A DNA stretch of 64,000 nt from Pegoplata infirma (taxonomy: Eukaryota > Arthropoda > Insecta > Diptera > Anthomyiidae). Positions within the stretch are counted from its first letter, which is position 1; every line of letters starts with the position of its first letter. Shown here one piece after another: positions 1 to 12,040 of the stretch. A program made the position numbers and the translations under genes. Under the pieces are notes generated by a model. It saw only the letters and a program-made list of their open reading frames with translations. It was not told where the DNA came from and ran no database searches. The DNA lies in the NCBI GenBank assembly GCA_963921195.1, contig OY992537.1, positions 52,848,313 through 52,912,312 of the forward strand. Reading direction: 5' to 3'.

Positions 1-59
1 CTCAAGTCTCTAGCTTTAGCGGTTTGGGCTGGGCGATGATGAATGAGTTTTGTCAGTCT

Positions 60-507
60 AATTTAAGTGACAAAACAGGCTAAGTGGAGATGTCGACAGG
101 TTTTGGAAGATGCCACCCTTCAGTCATCAGAACTCCTTCGATTGCCATACACTTGATGTATGTCGGATTAAAATTTATTCATTATAAACCTTTTGAACAT
201 TTTGAATAAATAGGGTTTCGGAAGTACTTTTTATTTTAAATAAAATTTCAAAACTTCGGTTGCTGTGCGCCAAGGGTTAATTTAATGCGATTGACTTTAA
301 ATTTGTGCCACTTGGACACTTGTAAAAATCAAGAGCTGAAAACAATTCAGCTCTAATAATAAATAACATAACCTAACATATTTTTAATTCGACTTCTTCC
401 ATGCAACAACATCACAATGCATTTAAATTCAACTGTTTTACTTGTTAAAATTTAAATAAAATTGCATTACATTTTTATTTGCACAGAACAGTTTTAACGA
501 TATAATT
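60..507 (+). repeat. Direct repeat copy 1 (about 450 bp)
   Basis: Nearly the same sequence recurs at 1384-1835 in the same orientation, with scattered substitutions and small indels. Shared landmarks are GACAAAACAGGCTAAGTGG at the start, a GTGCGCCAAGGG stretch in the middle and TTTTAACGATATAATT at the end. A degenerate piece of the middle part also occurs near 2396-2490. No reading frame is present. The two copies flank a tandem array, so this could be a terminal repeat of a non-autonomous element or a local duplication. The family is not recognised. Confidence 0.8.
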
Positions 508-559
508 TTTACAGACCAGAAATAACACGAAGTAATGAATAAATAGTAGTTTAGCGAGT

Positions 560-1300
560 TTTTTAGCGATATCTCGAAGAATTGAGTAGCTAGAATTTAA
601 ATGTTAACAGCCTTATCACCTTCAATCAATAGCAAATCAAACTGCATTTCGTGTTTTTCAACAATGTTAAAGAAACTTCTTTTTTTAATCAAAACAAGAA
701 ATACCCCCAAAAAGCTGTTTTTTGCTATCTCTCGCGAAAGTGAGCAGCTATAATTTTTTTGTGGATAGTTTTAATTTCTTCCAACATGCTCAAATCAAAC
801 TGCATACCACTTTTTTTTTATTATTTCTAAAGAACCGGTTGTAAGATATAAATAAATAATAATAAAAAATTATATAATTACGCGATATCTCGCGAAATTT
901 AACACCTACAATTTTGATGTCAACAGCTGTGTGACCTTTGATCAAGCACAAGTAAAACTGCATACCATGTTTTTACGAAATTTTAAAGAAACCTATTTAA
1001 AGATAAAAAAGAAAACAAAAACAGCAAAAAATTTATTTCGCGATTTCTCGCGAACTAAAGAAGATAGGAATTTGATGTTTACTGTTTTGTGACCTTTAAA
1101 TAAGTACAATTAAAACTGTATACTCAGTTTTTGAAAATATTAAAAAAACTTCAATGTCAACATTTTTAAAAATACAAAAACACGAATTTCGCGTTATCCC
1201 GCGAATGCGAGCAGCTACGATTTCACTGTTAACAGTTTTGTGACATTTAATCTTGTAGAAATTGAAATAAAAATTTCGTCGACACTTAAGTTCAACCTAA
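560..1300 (+). repeat. Five degenerate tandem units of about 157 bp
   Basis: A CGCGATATCTCGCGAA-like motif recurs at about 564, 724, 881, 1038 and 1190, a spacing of 152-160 bp. Each is followed by GAGCAGCTA-like, then TTAACAGY(T)TTGTGACCTT-like, then CAAACTGCATAC-like sequence in the same order. The units are well diverged, so this is an old array. It lies exactly between the two direct repeats at 60-507 and 1384-1835. Central tandem repeats of about 150 bp are known in some fly Helitron-like elements, but no Helitron end was identified. Confidence 0.75.
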
Positions 1301-1383
1301 ACATCGCTGAGGCTCACCGTGTGGGTTCCATATTTATTATTTCTTAGAAATAATAATTGTTGTACAATAAAAAAATCTGAAAA

Positions 1384-1835
1384 AATTTAATTGACAAAAC
1401 AGGCTAAGTGGAGATGTCACCAAGTTTTAGAAGATGCCACCCTTCAGTCATCAGAACTTCTTCAATTGCCATACACTTGATGTGTGTCGGATTAAAATTA
1501 GCCATTTATTATAAACCTTTTGAACATTTTGAATAAATAGGGTTTCGGAAGTACTTTTTATTTTAAATAAAATTTCAAAACTTCGGTTGCTGTGCGCCAA
1601 GGGTTAATTTAATGCGATTGACTTTAAATTTGTGCCACTTGGACACTTGTAAAAATCAAAAGTTGAAAAAAATTCAGCTCTAATATTAAATAACATAACC
1701 TAACAAATTTTTTAATTCGACTTATTCCATGCAACAACATCATAATGCATTTAAATTCAACTGTTTTACTCGTTAAAATTTAAATAAAATTGCATTACAT
1801 TTTTATTTGCACAGAACAGTTTTAACGATATAATT
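1384..1835 (+). repeat. Direct repeat copy 2 (about 450 bp)
   Basis: This is the second copy of the repeat at 60-507, in direct orientation. The sequence just upstream (about 1336-1383, TATTTCTTAGAAATAATAATTG) and the start of this copy are also found in diverged form at 6990-7130. That shows the unit is a dispersed family and not only a local duplication. Confidence 0.8.
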
Positions 1836-2788
1836 ATTTTTTTTTTGTTAACCATTAATTAACCAGAAAAAAATATATTTTCCATTTAATTGCATTAGCA
1901 CAAGTGTATAATTTGTATTATTCATTGATTTTCTCTTTGTTTGTATGTTGTTTAATTTATTTAATTTTAATTAAAATCAATCATACGCAAAATTTCTGGT
2001 TTATTAAGCATTTTTTTTTATCTTCATATCATTTATTTTATTTTAAATATAAAAACACGCTTTAAAAAAAAGAATTATTTAATATCAACAAACATAAATT
2101 TTAATGAGGGTGAATTTTTTGACTACATTTTATTAATTATGTTATATCTAAATAATTAAATAATTAGCTGATATAGTTAAATCATATATATTTTACATAG
2201 CTAAATACATTAGACTGGAATTTTTTCGTTTTAAAAAAATATTTTTCCTTAGATTTTAAAAATTTGAATGCCAATATGCAAAACATTGATTCGTTAGAAC
2301 AGCCGATCAAAAGATTTGATTTTAAAATCAATATTAAAAAAGTCTTGCGATTCATTATATTATATCAAAATTAAAATGCATTGCAAGACATTATAATTTA
2401 ATTTAATCCCATAATTTAATCCGATTCGCCTCAAATTTGTACCACATAAGTTTAAGGCCTTCGACAACTGTTAAAAAATGTCCCTCTAATATACATATGC
2501 TATTGATTACATAGAACTACAAATATGATTTTTTATATAGTTGTGATATGTTTTTATTTATAATTAATGGAATGTTAGTAATATTGATATTTTGTGTTGT
2601 GTTTACACATATTTATGTCACTATTAATTTTTTTTAACCAAAAAATTAATGCTAATTTGTGTATTTTTGCACAATTATTAAATTCAATTCAATTCGATGG
2701 TATATTTTTTACCGCAAATATTTTATTTAACGGAATTTGTTTACTGGCAGGGGGCTTACAAAATGAAGTTGGTAAAAAAAACAAGTAA
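1836..2788. other. AT-rich sequence with no recognised feature
   Basis: Low-complexity AT-rich DNA. A diverged fragment of the 60-507 repeat is visible at about 2396-2490. The short open frame at 2594-2788 has no recognisable motif and biased composition, and I do not regard it as a gene. Confidence 0.5.
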
Positions 2789-4018
2789 AAAATGCCTGCG
2801 AATTTTGTACTCTTGCCCAAAACATTAAATCATGATAATGTTTTGCGAAAGATTTGGGTGTACTTGCCAAAGCAAAGTTTTTTTTATAAAAAATAATTTT
2901 ATATTACTTTGCTATTCCATGCAAAACGAATTGAAATATCAGTCGAGGACCTTATTAAAAAACCAAAAGAGCTGTACATTTCGTAAGTGAGTGCAAAAAT
3001 AAGTGCAAAAAAGTGTTTTTACATTTTGGACAGTATAAAAGATTCGGCATCAAAGAATATAACACTCTCACTTGTTTCAAGTACATTTGATAAACAAATG
3101 GAAAATTTTTATGCGAAAAGCTTAGACTTGGTGAAAAAGTAGTTTTGGTAATAAAAAAAAGGATTTTTTTTTCACGAAAAACTAAATTATGTTACAAAAA
3201 AACTTAATGAACCCAAAATTTTTGGTGAAAAAAAAAAATTTTTGATGAAAAAAAGTTTTTGATGAATTTTTTTGATGAAAAGAAAAATTTTTTGATGTAA
3301 AAAAATATTGATGAAGAAAAAATATAACAAAAAAATTTTTGGTGAAAAAAAAATTGATAATAAAAAACTTTATAAAAAAATTTTATGAAAAAAAAATATG
3401 ATAAAAAAAATTTATGAAAAAATAATTTTGATGAAAAAAAAGTTTGATGAAAAAAAAAATTAATGAAAAAAAATTGATGAAAAAAAAAAATTTGATGAAA
3501 AAAAATTTTTTTGATGAAAAAAAAAAAATTCATGGAAAAAAAATTTGATGAAAAAAAAGTTGATGAAAAAAAAAAAATGATGAAAAAAATTATGAAAAAA
3601 AAGTTTGATGACAAAAATAAATTTTATGAAAAATTAAAAAATTTGATGAAAAAAAAAAAACAAATTGATGAAAAAAAAAAATTTATGAAAAAAAAAATTT
3701 GTTGGAAAAAAAAAATTGATGGAAAAAAAAAATATTGTGGAAAAAAAAAATTTTTGATGAAAAAAAATTTTTTTTTGTTGAAAAATAGTTATGTTACTTT
3801 TTATTCACCAGCTGGTGAAAAACAGTTTTATTCACCACGAGGTGAATTATTATCCAAGTTACAAACCCAAGTTATTAAACTTTTGGTTTTAAGAACATGA
3901 AAATAGTAATTCTTGTTTTCTTTTTCGTTAATTGTTAGCTTATATAGTCAAACTGAGGTGGCGTCCTGCAACATTTTTTAAAATTAGACACCAGCCTTAA
4001 AACATTATCATGTTAAAA
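2789..4018 (+). repeat. Dispersed element with a GATGAAAAAAAA core, copy 1
   Basis: The unit begins AAAATGCCTGCGAATTTTG and ends near ACATTATCATGTT. Its centre (about 3190-3790) is a degenerate microsatellite of GATGAAAAAAAATTT-type words. Downstream lie the exact 16-bp palindrome TTCACCAGCTGGTGAA (3805-3820) and the near-palindrome TTCACCACGAGGTGAA (3832-3847). A reverse-complement copy occupies about 48008-49300. The lysine- and phenylalanine-rich open frames across the core are artefacts of the microsatellite. No transposase or reverse transcriptase trace was seen. Confidence 0.75.
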
Positions 4019-4148
4019 TGTATTTCGTATTTATTATTTCTAAACATTAAATCATGGATGACGTATATTTGGTTACATTATGTATTATTTCAAAATTTTA
4101 AATAATGCATTATTTATAATTGGATGCATAATGCATTACAGTAACATA

Positions 4149-4800
4149 AACAAGTAGAAAAGTTAAATTCGACTTTGCCGAATCTATGAATAACCTCAAC
4201 AATGCCGTTTTTAAAGGATAGTGTATTTTTAACGTGAAAAAATTAATAATTTTGATTAGAAATATTTTATTTTGAGTAAAAAACTCTTTTTTTGTCATTA
4301 AAAAAAAATACTATTTTTTCTTTGAGTGTAAAAGTTTTTTCTAGTGTAAAGTTTTTTTACTGTAAAAATATTTCTAAGTGAATGCACGTACGCATGTACA
4401 CAAAATTTTGACATTTTTGTAAAAAAAAACTAAATTTTTTTTGAGTATAAAATTTTTTTTCGAGTGTAATTTTTAAGTTACCAATGCTTTTGAAACTAAA
4501 CAAGTTTAAAAAGCATTGCTTTAAAACTAAAAAAGTTTGAAAAGCATTGCTAAGTTACCACCAATGCTTTTAAAACTTGTTTACCACGTGGCATTTAAGA
4601 TGAACCCAATCTGAAATTCGGGGTTTTGCTTATTTTCTGAAATTCAGTACCAAACAGACCTGGGGAACGGCAAAGATACATGCCTCGTTTCAGCAGTGTC
4701 ATTATTGTTTTCCGAAAGTTATCGTGTTTTTTATCCCGTAAATTCGCGAAAAACCCTTGTCGAAATTTACTCTTTTGCTCGTAATTTTTGAACCACTGCA
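4149..4800 (-). repeat. Family A1 dispersed repeat, interrupted (outer part)
   Basis: The copy begins ACAAGTAGAAAAGTTAAATT and reads through CCGAATCTATGAATA and a long AT-rich part to TTTTTGAACCACTG. It is the reverse complement of the A1 copy at 33004-34095. It stops at 4800 where an inverted-repeat element is inserted, and resumes at 6353. A1 is not assigned to a named superfamily. Its features are an ATACCCTCC start, a GTCCGTCC tract and a CTACTTGTTTT end. Confidence 0.75.
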
Positions 4801-6352
4801 CAGTGGCCGAAACACACAATCTAGCGGCGCTTAATTCGCAAATGTAAAATAATAAAGCCCAATACATATTTGTGATTATAAAACTTATAAAGAATTAAAT
4901 TTTTAACCATATTTATTTATTTCAGTTTTTTTATGTATTTTGGGAAATTTATGTGAATATCGGGAGGGTGGTCTCTATGAGGACTAGAAGTTAAAATGTT
5001 CCGATTCCGTTAAAATTTAACAGTCGAATTTCAAGAGGATATGTTAAAATACTATTGTTAGGGTTTTTAAGTAAAACTGGAGAGGAAATTAACATGGGGG
5101 CTAGGGGATAACATGGACCGATTTTGTCAAAAATTTAATAGGTTTTGTTCTTTCGAAAAAAAATCTTAAATTTCAAATTTTAGCCAAATTGATTGAAAAT
5201 TGTGGTCTGTATCGCGTTTATACTGTTTATTTGGACAGGAAGATGGACCCTAAAAAAACCGAACAACTTGCGCGAACTAGCACGCCACACTGAAACATCG
5301 CAACAAAAATGTCAACTTCTTTAATGCACTAATAATAAACTAGATACACACAGGCCACAAACATTTATTTTTTAGGTAAAACATATAGTGTTTATAAACC
5401 GGTTAACCGGTTAACCGAAAAACCGGTTTTTTCCCAAAATTTCGGTTTTTTTACAAACCGGTTAACCGAAATTGAAAAATTCCGGTGCACCGAAAACCGG
5501 TTTTTTTCTGTCGGTTAACCGGTTTTTTTTTAACATTCAAACAGAATATTTTGCAAATATTAATTAAAATTTCATGAAAATCCGTGAGAAAGAAAGTCTA
5601 AAATACTTTTTGTCTTTAAGAAACAATTTTCCAAATAGGAATTTTATTCCAAATCAGGTAAATATTTGAATTACTCGCCGCTGTAAGCATTTTTTGGGCA
5701 GTTTCATTGAAAACTTAAGAAGTGACTGTTAACCAGGTACTAAAATTCCGATACTACAATTTATAACGAATTGATGTATTTTTAAATAAAATCAACAAAA
5801 ATTAAATTAAAGCTCCGGTGAATATGGGAAAATAAAGCACCGTAATTAAATATCGCTATTTTTTAAGGATAGCAGTTGATAACTTTGCTGAAAGAAACAA
5901 ATATGTTAAAAATTAGCAATGTTAAAGTATTTTTTGGGTTTGTCTGTTAAACAAAAAAAAAAACCGGTTAACCGGTTTTTTTATTCCGGTTTAACCGAGA
6001 AAACCGGTTAACCGAAAAAGCTGAATTTCGGTTAACCGAGAAACCGGTTTTCCAAAATGTCGGTTTTTTATAAACACTAAAAACATACCTTTTACTTTCA
6101 ATTAAAACTTTTTGGCTCGAAATGTATAAACAATTGACTTAAAAGTGTCAAGAAAAACTCACTGAGTAATTAGGCCCCAAAAATGTATTTTTGACAGCTT
6201 ACAGCTGTGCGAATATTGAAAGCCAAACAAAAGTAAAAATGTAAATTTTTTCTGCAAAGTATAGCTAAACGATGCAGTGCAAAAACATTTATCGATCTTA
6301 ATTTTTTAATTTTGACTTAAGCGCCGCTAGATCAGTGATTTCGGCCAAAGTG
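4801..6352. mobile_element. Inverted-repeat DNA element inserted in A1
   Basis: The left end (CAGTGGCCGAAAC, then ATCTAGCGGCGCTTA) is matched in inverse by the right end (TAAGCGCCGCTAGAT, then TTTCGGCCAAAGTG). Flanks are CACTGCAC on the left and CACTTGAC on the right, which fits a diverged 8-bp target duplication. The sequence rejoined across the element matches other A1 copies (GAACCACTTGACC). No transposase frame is visible. A second hAT-like element sits inside at 5386-6079. The superfamily is tentatively hAT-like, and the left duplication is imperfect. Confidence 0.6.
5386..6079. mobile_element. hAT-type non-autonomous element with AACCGGTT subterminal repeats
   Basis: Terminal inverted repeats start TAGTGTTTATAAA at both ends. 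The flanking 8 bp, AAAACATA, is identical at 5378-5385 and 6080-6087, as expected for hAT transposition. Both subterminal regions (about 5396-5532 and 5962-6065) are packed with AACCGGTT and GGTTAACCG words in both orientations, and the middle is plain AT-rich sequence. There is no open frame, so it is a 694-bp deletion derivative or MITE that would depend on a transposase made elsewhere. The repeated words are plausible transposase-binding sites (inference). Confidence 0.85.
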
Positions 6353-6535
6353 CACTTGACCAATTTGGCTGGATTGCAAAACCAACCTGACCAGGTAAAT
6401 GACCAACATATATGCTAAACTTCAGTAGCCTCTGTAAAGTCTTTCAAAAGTTAGCGTGTTTTTTACGGACGACAGACAGACATACGGACATCGCTAGATT
6501 GACTTGAAATCGATCGAAGATCATGAATATACAGT
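6353..6535 (-). repeat. Family A1 dispersed repeat (inner part)
   Basis: Continuation of the A1 copy at 4149-4800 after the inserted element. It carries GGCTGGATTGCAA, TTTCAAAAGTTAGCGTG, an ACGGACGACAGACAGAC tract and ATCGATCGAAGATCATGAAT, all collinear with the A1 copies at 25900-26050 and, in reverse, 33100-33300. Confidence 0.75.
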
Positions 6536-6783
6536 GGGCGACAATACATTGGAGACTTTTTTATAGTAGATGAAATTTGTTAAAGACAAAGTTAACAATA
6601 CTAACCGTTATAATTATCAAACAAGTATTATAAAAAAACGTTATGTAGGTAATTTATCAAGCTTTAATTTAAGCTTAATTGCGTCCAGATTGGGAAAATA
6701 ATGAATGTGTTACGAGGGTCGATGTGAAAAAGGAAAAAATTTATAGACATTTTTCAGAACATTTTTAAAAAATATTTCCGGTT

Positions 6784-6855
6784 GGCCAGTAGGCTAGTTG
6801 GTAGCGTGCTAGCCTATGAGTCTGGGGGTCGTGGGTTCGATTCCCACCAGAGGCC
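6784..6855 (+). other. tRNA-like sequence (SINE-head candidate)
   Basis: The sequence has a box A-like TAGGCTAGTTGG (6790-6801) and an exact box B GGTTCGATTCC (6834-6844) at tRNA spacing. The T arm is perfect (GTGGG, loop TTCGATT, CCCAC). The D arm is replaced by a longer 7-bp stem AGGCTAG/CTAGCCT. The acceptor stem pairs only at GGCC/GGCC, and the anticodon stem has a mismatch and a wobble pair. It is therefore unlikely to be a working tRNA. A diverged second copy lies on the minus strand at 20192-20265, which suggests a tRNA-derived dispersed repeat. No long SINE body or tail could be delimited. Confidence 0.6.
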
Positions 6856-6989
6856 TTGGTCTGTTTTGACGTATGACCGCGATTTTTTTCAAAAACGGCT
6901 TTTGCGAAAATTTTGATTTTTATATTAATTCTGTTTTATATATTGTTGTACTTTATATTTTATAACTGAAGTTTTAATTTATTTCGGTT

Positions 6990-7130
6990 TGCGTCCATAT
7001 TAATTATTTCTGAGAAATAATTATTTTAGTTGTACAATGAGAAAATCTAAAAAAGGAAAAAATTCCTTCGTCAGCACTCTTCGATTGTCACTGTAGGTGT
7101 GTTAGATTAAAATCAGCCATTTAAACGTAA
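6990..7130 (+). repeat. Diverged fragment of the 1.3-1.5 kb repeat family
   Basis: TATTTCTGAGAAATAATTAT, TTGTACAATGAGAAAATCT, CTTCGATTGTCACT and GTTAGATTAAAATCAGCCAT are collinear with about 1336-1505, at lower identity than the local pair of direct repeats. Confidence 0.6.
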
Positions 7131-9062
7131 ATTAAGATGAAAAAGATGACGGGAATTATATCACATTTCATTACCCACATGTTTCGTTTAGCACGAACTT
7201 AATCAATCTATTTTTAACTTTTTCTTACACTGTTGTAATTTCTTACACTGTAGTAGATTTTCTCAGCGTTGCAACCCTTAGTATGACTCTTCTTCTTAAT
7301 GAAAAGTTCTCAGATTCTGTTTTTACACAGAAAAATTCTGAAAATCTAAAAAAATATTTCTGAGATATTTGAAAAGTTATTGATTTAACGGCATAGCTCT
7401 ATCAATGTTCCCAAAAACAAATTTCATATCAAATATCAGCAACATTTAACTAATTGTGTTATCCCTTTTCCACATACTACAAAAACTACACCTTGTGAAT
7501 TCCCTTAATTTATTTATTTTTGTGTTGTATGCAGTCGCATTGAGTTTTAAGTTAATTAAAATCAATCATGTATAAATTTTTAACATTTTGATTTAATTAA
7601 TTAATTGATTTGCTTAATTAAACAAGTATGTATTAGGCTTTATTTGATTTTGTCGAATGAAAAAGATAAATAAATTTATTATTAAAGGGCGGATTACTCA
7701 ATGACCAGTGGTGTGGAGCAAATTTAGCTTTCGAATTTCAAAAAGTCGAGATCGGGAAAGTTGCCTTTTCGGGTCGATGTTAACACACAAAAATATTGGA
7801 CCTGTAGGACAATGGCTTTGGATTCCTTTTTTTTAACTTTGAAATAGAAAAGCTCCGAACAATGTGAAAAAAATTTAACTTTTTTAAATGTATGACCGAC
7901 CCACAATATTTTTTTAGTACAAATATTTTCTCTGAACACACCTACCCTCTATCTTTAACTCTTAAGGCAGTCCCCATAATGTTTTTATTTTTTTATTTTT
8001 TATATTCTTTTTTGGTCTCCTCTACCAAATTTAGCCATAATTTTTTTAGTATTGTACTGTGTTATTTCATGTTTTCAAGTTTGAAATCAAATAAATTTAA
8101 CAAAAACTTAATAAATTTTCGGAGTTTTTTTGCAGATATTTCTGTAAATTTACAGTTTTTTATCAATATAATTTAACAGAGTTTTTACAAATATATGTAA
8201 ATTTATAGAGTAAATAATTATAACTAAAATTTGTAAACTTACAGTCTTTTTTGTTAAATTTTTCACACATAAAATTTATTTAACTAAAACTTTGTAAATT
8301 AACAGAGTTTTTTTTTGTAAAATTCTGGATCCTTTTATCAACATTTTACTGATAATTCTGTAAATTTATTTTTTTATCGAAGTCATTTTACAGAGTTTTC
8401 TTCGTAAAATAACAACAAATCTTTCTGGTTGGAAATCTATGGTATTTTCTGCTGGCTCAACAGAATATCTCTGTAATTTAACAAATTGATTATTTCCAAA
8501 GAAAGTTTCTAAATAATTTCCAATTAATTATTCGTTTTTTTCAATATTATCTGGATTTCACTGTAATAAAACGTTTTAAATATTTTTCAATTACTAATTA
8601 ATCGAGAATAAAATAGAAAAAAAATATTATGGTTTGTTCAATAACTCATTTATAAACCGCAAAAACCTATATAAACTATTAGTAATTTTTGAATTTTCGG
8701 TCATTATAATTAAGTGATGAACTAAATAAAATGTGGTTTTAGCAAAAATAAATTTCATTCTAAATAAAATTTATATTAACATTAATTTAATTTTATCATA
8801 ATAGTTAAGTACAATAAAACTTTATGACTAGACATGCAACTAAACAACAATAAAACATAGATTGTATATTTAACAAAATGTTGTGGACAACATGCAGTTG
8901 TACTATTAAACCACATAAACTAGCATAAACTGCAACTTGGTAAATAGAAAAAAAGAAAAAAAAAAAAAATAACTGAAAATGTCATTAAAAAAACAGGACA
9001 TGCTGGACAACCATTACAAAGCTCTAAATGAGTGTATACACTCAGATCAGAAAAAACTTAGA
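7131..9062. other. AT-rich DNA with short repeat fragments
   Basis: No gene is recognised. About 7310-7380 contains weak satellite-like words (TCTCAGATTCTG). About 7885-7985 resembles the interior of the fold-back element near 22636-22740. About 8100-8480 repeats CTGTAAATTTACAGAGTTTT-like words shared with the small elements at 16416-17207 and 49982-50630. A 14-bp palindrome, GAGTGTATACACTC, lies near 9032-9045. The two small open frames around 7724-8176 overlap on opposite strands and show no domain. Confidence 0.5.
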
Positions 9063-9480
9063 TTTTAACGACTTCCTATCGTGTTTCTTAACGTTCTGAC
9101 GATATTTTATAAATTTTGATAAATTTTTTTATAGGATAAATCTTTGATTCTGAGACATTTCTTATATCGAAAAAGTCTTAGATTCTGTGACATCTTAGAT
9201 TTTAAAAAATTTTAAATTTTGAGATATTTTTTGGTATTTTAGATTCTGAGACATTTTTGTATAGAACAAATTTTAAATTCTGATACATTTTTGGTACCGA
9301 AAAAGTCTTAGATTCTGAGTAATTTGTTGCAAAGAAAAATTCTTAGATTCTGTGACTTTTTTCGATTAGAAAAATTTTGAGATTCCGAGACTTTTTTCGA
9401 ATAGAAAATTCTCAGATTCTGAGACAGTTTTTTTTTTATAGAAAAAGTCTAAGATTCGGAGACAGAGTTGTGGTAATTTT
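9063..9480 (+). repeat. Diverged 35-bp satellite fragment
   Basis: Degenerate copies of the satellite unit, with TTAGATTCTGAGACATTTT alternating with TATAGAAAAAGTC-like words. Spacing is irregular and many units are mutated. It lies outside the inverted-repeat element at 9695-16053 that holds the main array, so it is either an old flank of the array or an independent seed. Confidence 0.7.
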
Positions 9481-10169
9481 TCTAAAAAAGTAAATTAAGA
9501 TATTGGATGAGATCGCCGTTCGGACAACCCAGGCGAAAAAAAAATGAAAAATTAACGAACATTATGAGAGATCACGTAGCATTTTAAGGCCGGATTCAGA
9601 TTCAGCGCAACAAAAACCTTTAAAAATATTAGGCATAACCTCTTATGATGAATTTATTATTTTTGCGGGGTAATGCTCGTAATTTCAACAAGTACACACA
9701 AAAAAAAATCGAGGTAATATTTCCTAAAATTGTAGTATAATATCAGCTAAGTTCTAAGGCAACATGGCAGTTGCTAAAATTTTAGGCACAATTACAAAAA
9801 TAATAGGAAATTCCTTTCAAATTTCTATGTTCGAAAAATTACCTATAATTTTTGGTAATACTCCTTGTAAATTTTGGAAATTTACAAACGGAGCGTTAGC
9901 TGATATTCATTTTTAATTTGGTATTTTATTTAATTTAATTAACCCATAAACGGCTCAATAAAAAGAGTTTTTTTTTTTTTAAATTTATATATTTATTTAA
10001 AAAAAAATTAAACAAAATGATGAGATACATTAGGGTGCTCCAAACTGTACCGTCAAAATTGATTTTCCTAATTCAAGCTATGCCACTTATAAGAAAAATG
10101 TAGTCAAAATCCAAATCCTCCTGGAATATAAAAATCATATTTACTTTATTAATATTTTAATCATACGAG

Positions 10170-12040
10170 AGAAAAAATGTCTCAGAATCTGAGACTTTTT
10201 CTATAGAAAAACTGTCTCAGAATCTGGGACTTTTTCTATAGAAAACAAGTCTCAGAATCTGTGACTTTTTCTATACAAAAAATGTCTTAGAATCTGAGAC
10301 TTTTTCTATAGAAAAGATGTCTCAGAATCTGAGACTTTTTCTATAGAAAAGATGTCTCAGAATCTGATAATTCTTCTATAGACAAGATGTCTCAGAATCT
10401 GAGACTTTTTCTATAGAAAAGATGTCTCAGAATCTGAGACTTTTTCTATAGAAAAGATGTCTCAGAATCTGAGACTTTTTCTATAAAAAAGATGTCTCAG
10501 AATATGAGACTTTTTCTATAGAAAAGATGTCTCAGAATCTGAGACATTTTCTATAAAAAAGATGTCTCAGAATCTGAGACTTTTTTATAGAAAATATGTC
10601 TCAAAATTTGAGACTTCTATAAAAAAAAATACTTAAAATATGTTGCCTATTCTATAGAAAAAATATGTTAGAATCTGAGAATTTTTCTACAGAAAAAATG
10701 TTACAGAATCTGAGACTTTTTCTATAGAAAAATTATCTAAGCATCTGAGACTTTTTCTATAGAAAAATAATATCTTAGATTCTAAGATTATTTCTATAGA
10801 AAAAATGTTTCTGAATCTGATTTTTTTCTATAGAATCTGAGACTTTTTCTATAGAAAAACTCTCTCAGAATCTGAGACTTTTTCTATAGAAAAACTGTCT
10901 CAGAATCTGAGACTTTTTCTATAGAAAATCTGTCTCTGAATCTGAGACTTTTTCTAAAAAAAAACTGTCACAATCTGAGACCTTTTCTATGAAAAAACTG
11001 TCTCACAATCCTAGACTTTTTCTATAAAAAAACTGTCTCACTATCTAAAACTTTTTCTATAGAAAAACTGTCTCAGAATCTGAGACTTTTTCTAAAGAAA
11101 AACTGTCTCACAATCTGAGACTTTTTCTAAAGGAAAACTCTCTCAGAATCTGAGAATTTTTCTAAAGAATCTGAGACTTTTTCTATAGAAAAACTGTCTC
11201 AGAATCTTAGACTTTTGATATAGAAAAACTGTCCCAAAATCTAAGACTTTTTCTGTAGAAAAACTAGCTCAGAATCTGAGATTTTTTCTAAAGAAAAACT
11301 GTCTCAGAATCTAAGACAGTTTTTCTATGAAAAAACTGGCTCAGAATTTGAAACTTTTTCCATGGAAAACTGGTTCAGAATCTGAGATTTTTTCTATAGA
11401 AAAACTGGCTCAGAATCTGAGATTTTTTCTATAGAAAAAGTGGCTCAGAATCTGAGATTTTTTCTATAGAAAATGTTTCAGATTTTAAAACATTTTTTCT
11501 ATAGAAAAGGCAACATATTTTAAGGAATTTTTTCTGTAGAAAAACTAGCTCAGAATCTGAGATTTTTTCTAAAGAAAAACTGTCTCAGAATCTGAGACAG
11601 TTTTTCTATGAAAAAACTGGCTCAGAATTTGAAACTTTTTCCATGGAAAACTGGTTCAGAATCTGAGACTTTTTCTATAGAAAAACTGGCTCAGAACCTG
11701 AGACTTTTTCTATGGAAAAACTGGTTCAGAATCTGAGACTTTTTCTATAGAAAAACTAGCTCAGAATCTGAGATTTTTTCTAAAGAAAAACTGTCTCAGA
11801 ATCTGAGACAGTTTTTCAATGAAAAAACTGGCTCAGAATTTGAAACTTTTTCCATGGAAAACTGGTTCAGAATCTGAGACTTTTTCTATAGAAAAACTGG
11901 CTCAGAATCTGAGATTTTTTCTATAGAAAAAGTGGCTCAGAATCTGAGATTTTTTCTATAGAAAATGTTTCAGATTTTAAAACATTTTTTCTATAGAAAA
12001 GGCAACATATTTTAAGGAATTTTTTTTCATAGAAGTCTCA
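10170..12040 (+). repeat. 35-bp palindromic satellite array 1, forward block
   Basis: Tandem units read TCTCAGAATCTGAGAC followed by TTTTTCTATAGAAAA and a 3-4 base joint (GATG early, ACTG or CTGG later). Each unit holds two dyads: GTCTCAGA/TCTGAGAC and TTTTTCTA/TAGAAAAA. The block is mosaic: AAACTAGCTCAG recurs at 11261, 11542 and 11752, and a GGCAACATATTTTAAGG segment at 11509 and 12001. An inverted version of that segment lies at about 10630-10645. Divergence between units is far higher than in the next block. There is no coding frame. Confidence 0.9.

Noticed and set aside
3204..3900. Long Lys/Phe-rich open frames on both strands
   Set aside because: They follow the GATGAAAAAAAA microsatellite exactly and have no complexity outside it; the same occurs at 48271-48534.
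4595..4867. 90-codon minus-strand open frame
   Set aside because: It covers the A1 repeat and the edge of an inserted element; other A1 copies do not keep the frame.
6784..6855. Functional tRNA gene
   Set aside because: The acceptor stem pairs at only about five of seven positions, the D stem is abnormal and the anticodon stem is mismatched.
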